Assembly: GCA_034420695.1 (NCBI GenBank)
Contig: DAOULB010000014.1
Location: 30,884 to 94,883, forward strand
DNA length: 64,000 nucleotides
Direction of reading: 5' to 3'
Origin: Io17-Chloro-G2 sp034420695
GTDB lineage: Bacteria > Chloroflexota > Dehalococcoidia > Lucifugimonadales > UBA3495
In this document: one piece after another, positions 17,726 through 25,425 of the stretch
Position numbering within the stretch: position 1 is the first letter of the stretch
Layout: each line of letters starts with the position of its first letter
Notes under the pieces: generated by a model
The model's input: the letters and a program-made list of their open reading frames with translations, nothing else
What the model was told of the DNA's origin: nothing
Database searches by the model: none
Position numbers and translations under genes: made by a program

Positions 17726-19660
17726 GTGGGCCCGGATGCCCGTTCCGCCTTGAAAATGGCGACCGATTGCTTGTTGCGCCTCCAGAGTGAGGAAGGCAGC
17801 TTTGAGGGTGAGGTGGTCTGGTGCCCCATGCTCTCCGCACAGTACGTGCTGCTGCACCATATTCTCAACCGTCCGCTGACGCCTGACCGCCGCCGTGGCG
17901 TGTTACGCTACTTCCAGCAGTCCCGCCTGAAAGGAGGCCTGTGGAGTCTCCACGAGCACGAACCACCAAATCTGTTTGTCACTGCCCTGGTCTACGTCTC
18001 GGCCAGATTGCTCGGCGTCGAGCAGGGCGATCCATTAATTGAACCAGCGCGGCGATTCCTGCAAAAAGAGGGAGTCCTTGGGATCCCGACTTGGGGCAAG
18101 TTCTGGCTGGCGCTCCTCAATCTCTACGACTGGCGCGGCGTCAATGCCATCCTTCCGGAGGTGTGGGGCCTGCCTCGTTGGACGCCGTTGCATCCCTCAA
18201 ATTGGTACTGCCATACGCGGCTCATCTACATGGGGATGGCAGCCGTTTACGCGCATCAGTTCCAGGCGCCCGTCACACCCCGGATTGCCTCCATAAGAGA
18301 AGAGCTGTACCCCCATGGGTTTGCCAGCTCCGATTTCGCCGCAAGTCGAAATCGCCTGCGAGACGCTGACCTCTATGCCAAGCCAAGCGTGTGGCTCCGC
18401 GTTGGGTTCATGTTCGCACGGCTCTTCGACCGATTTCACGGCAAGCGTCTGCGCGCCCGCTGCCTGGAAGCGATAGTCCGTAACATCAAATGGGAGCTTC
18501 AGACCACCAATCATACGAGCATATCTGCTGTCAGTGGAATCCTGAACATCCTTGCCCTTTGGCTGCGAGACCCTGTAGATGCCGACGGACTCCGCGCCCT
18601 CGCACAGCTGGACCGCTGGATCTGGGAAGACGACAAGGGAGGGTTGCGAGTCTCCGGGGCCAGAAGCGCTTCCTGGGATACTGCCTTCGCCTTGCAAGCT
18701 CTGTCAACGGCGCCCGAACTCGACGGGGTTTGTGATGCGCTCCGAAGTGGGGCGAACTACCTGCGCGGGCAGCAGATTGGCGTCAGCTTCGAAGGCTATC
18801 AAGAGGCCTATCGGAACGACCCCCGCGGAGGCTGGTGTTTTGCCTCGGCATGGCACGGCTGGCCGGTGACCGACTGTACTGCCGAGGCAGTCCTTGCGCT
18901 TCTCTCCGCCGGCAGGGATCCAGCGGACATAACGGCGCTTGGCGACGCGGTCCGCTTCATGCTGCGGGGTCAGAATCGAGATGGCGGCTTTGGCACGTAC
19001 GAAACTCAACGCCCTATGCTTGGCCTCGAGTGGCTGAATCCGGCCGAGATGTTTGGCGACTCTATGACGGAACACTCCTATGTTGAGTGTACTGCCTCTT
19101 GTCTTGCGGCCCTGGCAGCTTGCGGAGAGCGCTTACCCCAAGTCCTTGGCCAAGCGGAAACCAAGGCCATCTCACGGGCTGACGCTTGGCTGCGCCGCGC
19201 CCAGGAGAGAGACGGCTCTTGGCGCGGCGTATGGGGCGTTCAGTTCATCTACGGCACGTTCTTTGGGATCAGGGGGTTGCTTGCCGCTGGCGCTCCTCCT
19301 GACGACCCAGCCCTCCAATCAGCCCGCCAGTGGCTGCTCGACCATCAGCGGGAAGACGGGGGATGGGGTGAGCACTACCGGGGTTGCTATACCGGCCAGT
19401 ACGTCGCGCATGAGGAGAGTCAGGTCATCCAGACTGCGTGGGCAACGATCGCTCTAATCGAAGCGGGCGAAACCGACTGGACCGCTATTGCCCGGGGCGT
19501 CCAGTTCCTCATAGGTATGCAGAGGCCGGATGGAACTTGGCCCAGACAGGACATGGCCGGGATATTCTTTCGCACCGCACTCTTGGACTACACGCTGTAT
19601 CGCCAGTATTTCCCCATGCATGCTCTCGGTCTCTACCAGCAGCGCCGCCCGGTAGATTAG
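17726..19660 (+). CDS. Oxidosqualene cyclase-type triterpene cyclase
   Basis: A 644-residue protein with the double alpha/alpha-barrel squalene cyclase fold. The key acid motif is DCTAE with Asp383 as the expected proton donor, preceded by WPVT. This is the form seen in oxidosqualene cyclases (lanosterol/cycloartenol synthases); squalene-hopene cyclases carry DxDD. Several QW motifs are visible (QNRDGGFG, QERDGSW, QREDGGWG, QRPDGTW). The segment DGSWRGVWGVQFIYGTFFG matches the lanosterol-synthase signature closely. The product should be a cyclised 2,3-oxidosqualene, that is a sterol precursor or a 3-hydroxytriterpene, but which skeleton cannot be read from the sequence. The start is a GTG nine bases after the upstream gene, with AGGAG in the gap. 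Confidence 0.9.
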   Translation: MGPDARSALKMATDCLLRLQSEEGSFEGEVVWCPMLSAQYVLLHHILNRPLTPDRRRGVLRYFQQSRLKGGLWSLHEHEPPNLFVTALVYVSARLLGVEQGDPLIEPARRFLQKEGVLGIPTWGKFWLALLNLYDWRGVNAILPEVWGLPRWTPLHPSNWYCHTRLIYMGMAAVYAHQFQAPVTPRIASIREELYPHGFASSDFAASRNRLRDADLYAKPSVWLRVGFMFARLFDRFHGKRLRARCLEAIVRNIKWELQTTNHTSISAVSGILNILALWLRDPVDADGLRALAQLDRWIWEDDKGGLRVSGARSASWDTAFALQALSTAPELDGVCDALRSGANYLRGQQIGVSFEGYQEAYRNDPRGGWCFASAWHGWPVTDCTAEAVLALLSAGRDPADITALGDAVRFMLRGQNRDGGFGTYETQRPMLGLEWLNPAEMFGDSMTEHSYVECTASCLAALAACGERLPQVLGQAETKAISRADAWLRRAQERDGSWRGVWGVQFIYGTFFGIRGLLAAGAPPDDPALQSARQWLLDHQREDGGWGEHYRGCYTGQYVAHEESQVIQTAWATIALIEAGETDWTAIARGVQFLIGMQRPDGTWPRQDMAGIFFRTALLDYTLYRQYFPMHALGLYQQRRPVD

Positions 19661-19862
19661 GCCAAGCGGCATCTGTTCTCCGTACCGGGATCGCGGGTGG
19701 CTGATGTATAGTCGTAACCCTGTACGCCTCCCGCTTCGGAAAAGCTCAGCCCGCGGCGGCGCCTGGGCGCCACCCGTACTGGGAGTGCCTCAGCAACGCG
19801 CAGGGCGCTCGGCTGTGTCACGGCGCTACGGGGTTGCGCGGTTTCGGAGTGCGCGGGCTGCC

Positions 19863-21896
19863 TCAAACCGGGATTTCGTGGCGCTTTTCCTTGATGACGA
19901 ACTTGACCTTCTTGCTGGGGGACTGCGTCGGCAGTGGACTTATGCGCAGGTCCGCGCCCGGTGGCGACAGATCGAACGTGAAGTGGTGCGCCAACAAGAG
20001 CACGTTGAAGCAAACATGCATCTCGGCCCAGTGGCTGCCCAAACACCTGTGCGTGCCTAAGCCGTAGGGCGCATAGCCCGGGCCGAGGTGCTCGTTCCGT
20101 GGCGGCAGGTAGCGTTCGATGTCGAACGTGAAAGGGTCTGGAAAGACCTCCTCCATGTAATGAGTGGCGGTTTGGGCAATGACTACCTGCGCGCGCAGGG
20201 GCAACTGGTACCCCTCGACGATGCACGAGTTCATGACGTTGCGCACCGAGAGGCTGACGTTGGGCGTGAGTCGTTGGGCCTCCATTAGCACGCGGTGCGT
20301 GACATCGATGTTGGCTGGCTTCAAGTCTTCGCCGGTGGGGTCGCCCCCGGCGAACAGCACATCGGCTTCGGACTGCACGCGCCTGTAGACGTCGGGGTTC
20401 GACGCCAAGTGGTAGAAAGTAAAGCTGGTCAGGTCAGCTAGGTACATGCCGGTCAGTAACAACGTGTCGAGCGGAAAGCCTAGGTCGGTTTCGGGGAGGA
20501 AATGCTCCTCGTTGGCATGGACGGCAAGGTAGCCATCTATGACGTCCGGGGGCTGGCCGGTGCGCTGGGCCGGGGTGTGGCTGGCCTTGATGCGTTCGGC
20601 CATTTGGGCCACGAGCTTAGCCCGTCGCCTCATGCCCGGCATCTTCAACAGGAACTTGGGCAATAGGCCGGTGAGGTGAGTGATGAGTAGAAGTTTATTG
20701 AAAATGAGAATGTCCTCGAACACGTCCGTGGTGTCATGGCTCACCAGGAGCTGGGACATTTGTGCATTGAGGTATCGCCGGAACATCGGCCCGGCCTGTA
20801 TGATGTCGCCGGCATCCCACGACGACAAGTGCTGCCGCGCGATCCGATAAACCTCATCGAGGCGGCGGACGAAGGTTTGGGGCGAGTGTGAGGGCTGCAA
20901 GGCCCTGCGTAAATGGAAGTGGTCGGCGCCGTCCATGGTGTGTATGGTGCGGGAGGTGCCGTGTGCCTCCTCTACGCTGGCCAAGTACTCTTTAGAGCGC
21001 AGGAACAAGCGGCCGCGCTTTTGGACCCAGTCGTTTACCTCGGGGCCTGCGAGGAATATGTAGGACTTCTTTGAGAACGGAGGGTGCAGCTCAAACACCG
21101 GCCCATAATGCTTGGCAAGGTCGGCAAAGAGGGCAGGGATGTTGCCGGAGCGTACGTGCGGATTGAACAGCAGCTTGCGCAGTGAGAGGCTCGGTATCTT
21201 CTTGGTGGGAAGCGAATGCAGGGGGGGTCTGGCGATGGTGCTGCTCACCGCCTCGGCGAGGGCCCGGCCGATTGCCTCCATCCGGCAGATTAGCTCTATG
21301 CGCTGCTCAGCCTCTTCGTCCAAGGGCATGATAAGGGGTATGACGTTGCAAGCGTTGAGAAGAGCGATGGTGATGATGTCGCGCGGGTCGGGAATCTCAT
21401 CGGAGTGGATGAGCGCTTGAATGCGCGTCTTGACGAAAGCGCCTCCGGTGCCGTTCTGGGTGCCGACGTACGCCTGACGGGCGGAGCGCCCCAATGTCCA
21501 GAAATCGCCTTCATGAAGCTCTAGGAAATTTAGGTCAACCAAGTCGCTGAGCACAAGATCGGCTATCGTTTCCGCACGCGGGACAAGCCGCTCGATCCAG
21601 TACTGCGTGCTGCGTTGTTCCGGCTCGTCAGCAATTTCCGCCAGGATGGAGTCCAGGGAGGGTAAGCCCGTCGGGGTCTTGTCGCTCAGGAACAGGGACT
21701 CTGTGTCCGTGTCGATACGAAAGCGAAGGGAAAGTTCTGCCAGCACGGCCCCGATGATGGTGCAGTTGAGGCTCCAGCCCGGCACTTGGTGAAAATAGCC
21801 GCTTTCCTCGTTGAGGAGCATCAGGACTAGTTCTTCGGGCAGGGAGAGGGAATGGTGGTTAATCGTGCTTGAGGCTGAGTTCGTAATTCGAGTCAC
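19863..21896 (-). CDS. GPP34 (GOLPH3-like) domain fused to cytochrome P450
   Basis: A 677-residue two-domain protein. Residues ~15-225 match the GPP34/GOLPH3 domain (LSLPEELVLMLL, then TPTGLPSLDSILAE, then a helical part with DPRDIITIALLNACNV), a fold that binds phosphoinositides in eukaryotes and is of unknown role in bacteria. Residues ~230-677 are a P450 with ExxR (Glu539-Ala-Gln-Arg542), a PERF-like FTFDIERYL, and the heme-thiolate motif YGLGTHRCLG with Cys618. The I-helix segment around LLTGMYLADLTSF does not show the usual acid-Thr pair. It has no signal peptide. It converges on the cyclase gene and has its own promoter and a palindrome upstream. The start is a GTG with a weak ribosome site. 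A role in tailoring the triterpene is inferred from neighbours. Confidence 0.87.
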   Translation of the reverse strand: MTRITNSASSTINHHSLSLPEELVLMLLNEESGYFHQVPGWSLNCTIIGAVLAELSLRFRIDTDTESLFLSDKTPTGLPSLDSILAEIADEPEQRSTQYWIERLVPRAETIADLVLSDLVDLNFLELHEGDFWTLGRSARQAYVGTQNGTGGAFVKTRIQALIHSDEIPDPRDIITIALLNACNVIPLIMPLDEEAEQRIELICRMEAIGRALAEAVSSTIARPPLHSLPTKKIPSLSLRKLLFNPHVRSGNIPALFADLAKHYGPVFELHPPFSKKSYIFLAGPEVNDWVQKRGRLFLRSKEYLASVEEAHGTSRTIHTMDGADHFHLRRALQPSHSPQTFVRRLDEVYRIARQHLSSWDAGDIIQAGPMFRRYLNAQMSQLLVSHDTTDVFEDILIFNKLLLITHLTGLLPKFLLKMPGMRRRAKLVAQMAERIKASHTPAQRTGQPPDVIDGYLAVHANEEHFLPETDLGFPLDTLLLTGMYLADLTSFTFYHLASNPDVYRRVQSEADVLFAGGDPTGEDLKPANIDVTHRVLMEAQRLTPNVSLSVRNVMNSCIVEGYQLPLRAQVVIAQTATHYMEEVFPDPFTFDIERYLPPRNEHLGPGYAPYGLGTHRCLGSHWAEMHVCFNVLLLAHHFTFDLSPPGADLRISPLPTQSPSKKVKFVIKEKRHEIPV

Positions 21897-21925
21897 GTCC
21901 CAAGAATCATAACGATGTATAGAAT

Positions 21926-21954
21926 ATTCTGAGCAGAAGTATCATCTCTGTCAA
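21926..21954 (-). promoter_or_regulatory. Candidate promoter of the GPP34-P450 gene
   Basis: On the minus strand, TTGACA (21954-21949) is a perfect -35. CAGAAT (21931-21926) lies 17 bases on and is a fair -10. The expected leader is about 25 bases before the GTG at 21896. Confidence 0.5.
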
Positions 21955-21959
21955 TACAA

Positions 21960-21971
21960 ATGAACGTTCAT
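21960..21971. promoter_or_regulatory. Perfect palindrome, possible operator of the P450 gene
   Basis: ATGAACGTTCAT is a perfect 12-base palindrome six bases upstream of the -35 of the candidate P450 promoter. Its size and position fit a dimeric repressor or activator such as a TetR- or LuxR-type protein. No regulator gene lies next to it, so the link is inference. Confidence 0.4.
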
Positions 21972-22009
21972 GATTTGCCAACTCTGGTGGGGACGGCAAC
22001 CCCAACCCG

Positions 22010-24496
22010 TTAAGAGGGTGACCCTCCTTGCTGCTCTCCCTCCTGCCGTCTGAATACCGCCTCGATTTCCTCGTCGAGATCACGCTCCCAGCTTTGCACC
22101 ATCGAACGCAGCCGCATATTCTGATACGCGCCCCAAATCGTCATCGCAGATGGCACCAGCAACACCGATAGGATTAGCGAATATGCAATCGTAATCACCA
22201 CTGTGATGCCGAACTGCTCTAGCGCCGGCACCGACGAAAGCATCAATACGCCGACCCCGCTGCCTGTAGTCAATGCAGAACCCATAAGGGCGGAGCCGGT
22301 AGTTTTTAGGGTGCGGACCGCCGCCACCTCGGGATTGCGAAGGTGGGTGTACTCCTGCCTGTATCTATGGATGATATGTATCGTGTAATCCACGCCAATT
22401 CCGATCGAAAGCGCTGTGATGGTTGCAGTTACGATGGTGTATGGGATTCCGAGCAGTGCCAGCGTGCCGAGTATCCACAGTAGGACGAGTACGATCGGCC
22501 CGACGGCAATGAAGGCCAGAATTGGTTGACGTAGTGTTGCCCAGAAGAACACAAACAGGATGCCGAGAGCCGCGGCAATCGTAGCCGCTATCGCTTCTGT
22601 TTGACGGCTCGTCATTTCTTCCGTCACCGTTACTGATATCACACTTTCCGAAGTCACCGTGACAGCATCATCTTCGCCAAACCAGAGCCCTTCAATTTCT
22701 TCCTGTAGGACCTTCGTTTGATCCGGGTTGTTCGTGAGGGCTGGAAACTGGAGCAGGATCCCATCGATGCCTTGCGGATCGTTGACCAAAAGATGCGTAA
22801 TGGCGGGCTCTCTCTCTTCGAGCTTATCCAGAAATTCTTGCATCAGCACCGTATCGAACTGCACCCCCGCCGTGGCATCTTCGAAGAGCGCTGCTAGTTC
22901 CGGGTCATACTTGTCCCCAGGCTCGCCGGTGTCTTCAGTCCAGTCGCGCACGAGGAACTCGAAAGAAGCCTGAATCGGTCCTGCCGCCGCCTGCGGCCGT
23001 TTACGTTCGTCCTCGAAAGCGGTCGTCAGGTCCTGTAGGTTCACAAGTGTCCGAGTCTCCGTGGCCTCTACATGCAAAAGCATATTGGCCATTTCCGATG
23101 AACCGCCGATGGCAGCGTCCAGGGTCTCCCAGTCCTCCGCCACGCTCCCGCCACTGGGTAGAAGGTCTAGTATGCTGAACCTCGATTCGAGCTGTGTCGA
23201 GGCAATCCCAAATACGATCGACAGCACCAATATGGCGACGAGATAGGGAATAGGCTTACGAGTGACATTTCCCCCCACCAGTTCCGCGACCCTATCTATA
23301 CCCGGCAACGCCTGTGAGACTTGCCGGGGCGGACCGAGGCTGCCCCGTGATTCCCGCCGCCGGTCCAGGATGAGCCGCCCGGCTGGCAGAAGCGTTAGCA
23401 TCACGATGACACTCATCCCCACGCCCAGCCCGGCCACGACACCGAAGTCCTTGATCGCAGGAATGGGAGAGAGCAATCCCACCAGGAAGCTGCCGATCGT
23501 TGTCAATGCTGCCAGGGCAAGGGGGGATATCACGGCTCGCAGTCCGGACCGGGAGGCAGCCAGCACCGAGGTGTGGCCGGTTCTTGCCTCGCGGTAGTGC
23601 AACGCTACCTGAATTGCATAGTCCACCGTGAGACTGATGATGAGTATGGGGATGATTACTGATACTCCGCTCGGTCGCCCCAGCAGGCCCAGCCCGTTCG
23701 GCCCCAACCAGCCCTCCGCGCCCACGATCCACACAATCGACATCAACAGGCCTGCCAGCGATAGCACCAGGTCGGAAGGTGAACGCAGGAAGAGGAATAT
23801 CAGAACGGCAATCAGTAAGAAGGCTATTCCGATTAGCGGCCCAGTGTCCTCCCTGTACGCCCTCTGATACTCATCTTGGATCACCGCCGGAGACAAACTG
23901 CTCACGCGCAAAGGGCCTTCATCGCCGGCCGCGATATCGTAAACCCTGCGTTCTGCATCCTGTAATCGCTCTTCAACAGTGTCTTGAAGGCGGATCGTGG
24001 CAATCGCTACCGGTGTGCCGTCTGCGTCTGTTCCTGTCATCGCGGTGAGAGTGCTTTGGACCGCTGGAACATTGCGCACGGCGTCGATTTCTGCCTGTGT
24101 GACCGACTCGAAACCGTCCACTTCAAGTACGCCCTCGATAATCAATGAGGGCGCGATTACCGGATCGATTGGCGTGAACAGGACCGCCACTTCCGGGTCC
24201 CTCGCAATCTCGTCGATCAGATTAGACATCTGCAAGAGTCCCTCAGGGGTCAGAGCTTCTCCGCGAAAGACCAGTGAAATTACAATTATCTTGCCTGATT
24301 CGCCAAAGAGCTCGTCGATATCTCCCAGTGCTTTGACTACGGGATTGTCAGGGGGAAAGTACCCATCCGTCTCGTCAATCTCAGCGCGTAACGACGCACC
24401 CGCGCCCAGCACAATGGTGATGATGATCAGCACGCCGATCGTGGCATACGGTCGGGCTGTAATTAGCCGGCTCATCAGGTTGAGTACTTGGTTCAT
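22010..24496 (-). CDS. RND/MMPL-family exporter with two sterol-sensing-like modules
   Basis: An 828-residue inner-membrane protein of the RND superfamily (MMPL/HpnN/SSD-like group). The order is TM1 (residues ~18-35), a large extracytoplasmic domain, TM2-6 (~225-375, containing IIPILIISLTVDYAIQ), TM7 (~415), a second large domain, and TM8-12 (~645-790, containing ITALSIGIGVDYTIHIIHRY). The Asp in both LTVDYAI and IGVDYTI is the proton-relay-like residue expected in this family. Members include the hopanoid transporter HpnN and the sterol trafficking protein BstA, so moving a sterol or triterpenoid across the envelope is a reasonable inference. It precedes the GPP34-P450 gene by about 110 bases on the same strand. 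The ribosome site is weak. Confidence 0.87.
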   Translation of the reverse strand: MNQVLNLMSRLITARPYATIGVLIIITIVLGAGASLRAEIDETDGYFPPDNPVVKALGDIDELFGESGKIIVISLVFRGEALTPEGLLQMSNLIDEIARDPEVAVLFTPIDPVIAPSLIIEGVLEVDGFESVTQAEIDAVRNVPAVQSTLTAMTGTDADGTPVAIATIRLQDTVEERLQDAERRVYDIAAGDEGPLRVSSLSPAVIQDEYQRAYREDTGPLIGIAFLLIAVLIFLFLRSPSDLVLSLAGLLMSIVWIVGAEGWLGPNGLGLLGRPSGVSVIIPILIISLTVDYAIQVALHYREARTGHTSVLAASRSGLRAVISPLALAALTTIGSFLVGLLSPIPAIKDFGVVAGLGVGMSVIVMLTLLPAGRLILDRRRESRGSLGPPRQVSQALPGIDRVAELVGGNVTRKPIPYLVAILVLSIVFGIASTQLESRFSILDLLPSGGSVAEDWETLDAAIGGSSEMANMLLHVEATETRTLVNLQDLTTAFEDERKRPQAAAGPIQASFEFLVRDWTEDTGEPGDKYDPELAALFEDATAGVQFDTVLMQEFLDKLEEREPAITHLLVNDPQGIDGILLQFPALTNNPDQTKVLQEEIEGLWFGEDDAVTVTSESVISVTVTEEMTSRQTEAIAATIAAALGILFVFFWATLRQPILAFIAVGPIVLVLLWILGTLALLGIPYTIVTATITALSIGIGVDYTIHIIHRYRQEYTHLRNPEVAAVRTLKTTGSALMGSALTTGSGVGVLMLSSVPALEQFGITVVITIAYSLILSVLLVPSAMTIWGAYQNMRLRSMVQSWERDLDEEIEAVFRRQEGEQQGGSPS

Positions 24497-24640
24497 AGCG
24501 TGGTCCCGTTTGCTTTCTGTGAGTGACCCATTTACCGCCCCGGCAGTTTAGCACGGCTTGAACAAAGAGGGCGTTCGCGGTCTGAGAAGCCCGTTTCTAA
24601 CGTTGTCCAATATGTTTAAGCAAATGCCGGAATGTTTGCT

Positions 24641-24710
24641 GGGAAAGGTCTGAACAAGAACAGTTGAAACCCCTTCTCCATTGATGGGAGAAAGTTGGTA
24701 TGAGGGTGGA
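24641..24710. repeat. Dispersed repeat, family B, copy 1
   Basis: About 70 bases that match 45707-45778 over the whole length with few changes. It contains CCCCTTCTCC, TTGATGGGAGAA and ATGAGGGTGGA. The CTTCTCC/GGGAGAA arms form a short hairpin. This looks like a REP-type intergenic element. Confidence 0.75.
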
Positions 24711-25241
24711 TGGCAACCGTTCGCCGCTGCTGTAGGGCTTATTAAGTCCGTGTTACGGTGCTCACCTCCGGTTGCGGGTGCATTCCCATCTTCCCTCAGC
24801 CAAGACAGACTAGCAGACCACGGCGCTCTCGTGAAGCGTGTCAATCATCCCTTGTGGTTCATTCTCAGCACGGCGGCCGCACCCCTGATCCCACCGACCC
24901 AACCCTAAATCTTGATGGCAGGCTAATCGGACATTTCCGATTGACGGAGATGCCTTTGGTAGCAGGTGATTGGCCAAGCCTTGCATGGCTGGATCGCCGA
25001 CCCTGAGGTGTCCGAACAGGATGCCTTTCTCGATGGCAATTCGACCTCCCACCGGAAAGTTCTCAATACGGTACACTTAGGCCCACCACCCCTTCTTCCT
25101 CATGACCCCTAGAGTCTCATTCCTTCAACCCCTGAGAATCAAGCGCCGTCGGCCGCCCAAGTCTGACCAATACGCTATTCGCGGCGCTGCAGCAGCCTTT
25201 AGCCGTAGGTTCCAACCTCCTGTTCAATGCCCCCCATAAAC

Positions 25242-25294
25242 CATTCGCTCAGAACCCATTCGCTCAGAACCCATTCGCTCAGAACCCATTCGCT
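25242..25294. repeat. 15-base tandem repeat, 3.5 copies
   Basis: The unit CATTCGCTCAGAACC occurs three times perfectly and then as CATTCGCT. It lies about 130 bases upstream of the fused sensor kinase-regulator start. It could be replication slippage, or a row of direct binding sites for a regulator such as the OmpR-type domain encoded next door. Confidence 0.9.
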
Positions 25295-25425
25295 GCATTG
25301 CTCCGGTCATTGGGACCTCCGGGGACCAAAGCCGGCTTGCAGATGGATTGGTTACTCCAAAGTGCTATGTTAAGTTAAGTAAAGCGAATCACAGGCTAAC
25401 CCCTGCATGGACGGAGCAACGCGCA

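Larger units (their letters stand above)
24497..25425. other. Long intergenic region with repeats, right border of the triterpenoid region
   Basis: More than 900 bases without a convincing gene. It contains a copy of repeat family B (24641-24710) and a 15-base tandem repeat (25242-25294). A minus-strand frame at 24810-25076 has no family features. The region separates the RND gene from the fused two-component gene and probably holds both their promoters. Confidence 0.55.

Noticed and set aside
17726..19660. Initial reading of the cyclase as squalene-hopene cyclase
   Set aside because: It lacks DxDD and carries DCTAE and the DGSW...YGTFFG signature of oxidosqualene cyclases.
24810..25076. Minus-strand frame in the long intergenic region
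   Set aside because: No family similarity, no ribosome site, lies among repeats; could be decayed coding DNA but this cannot be shown.
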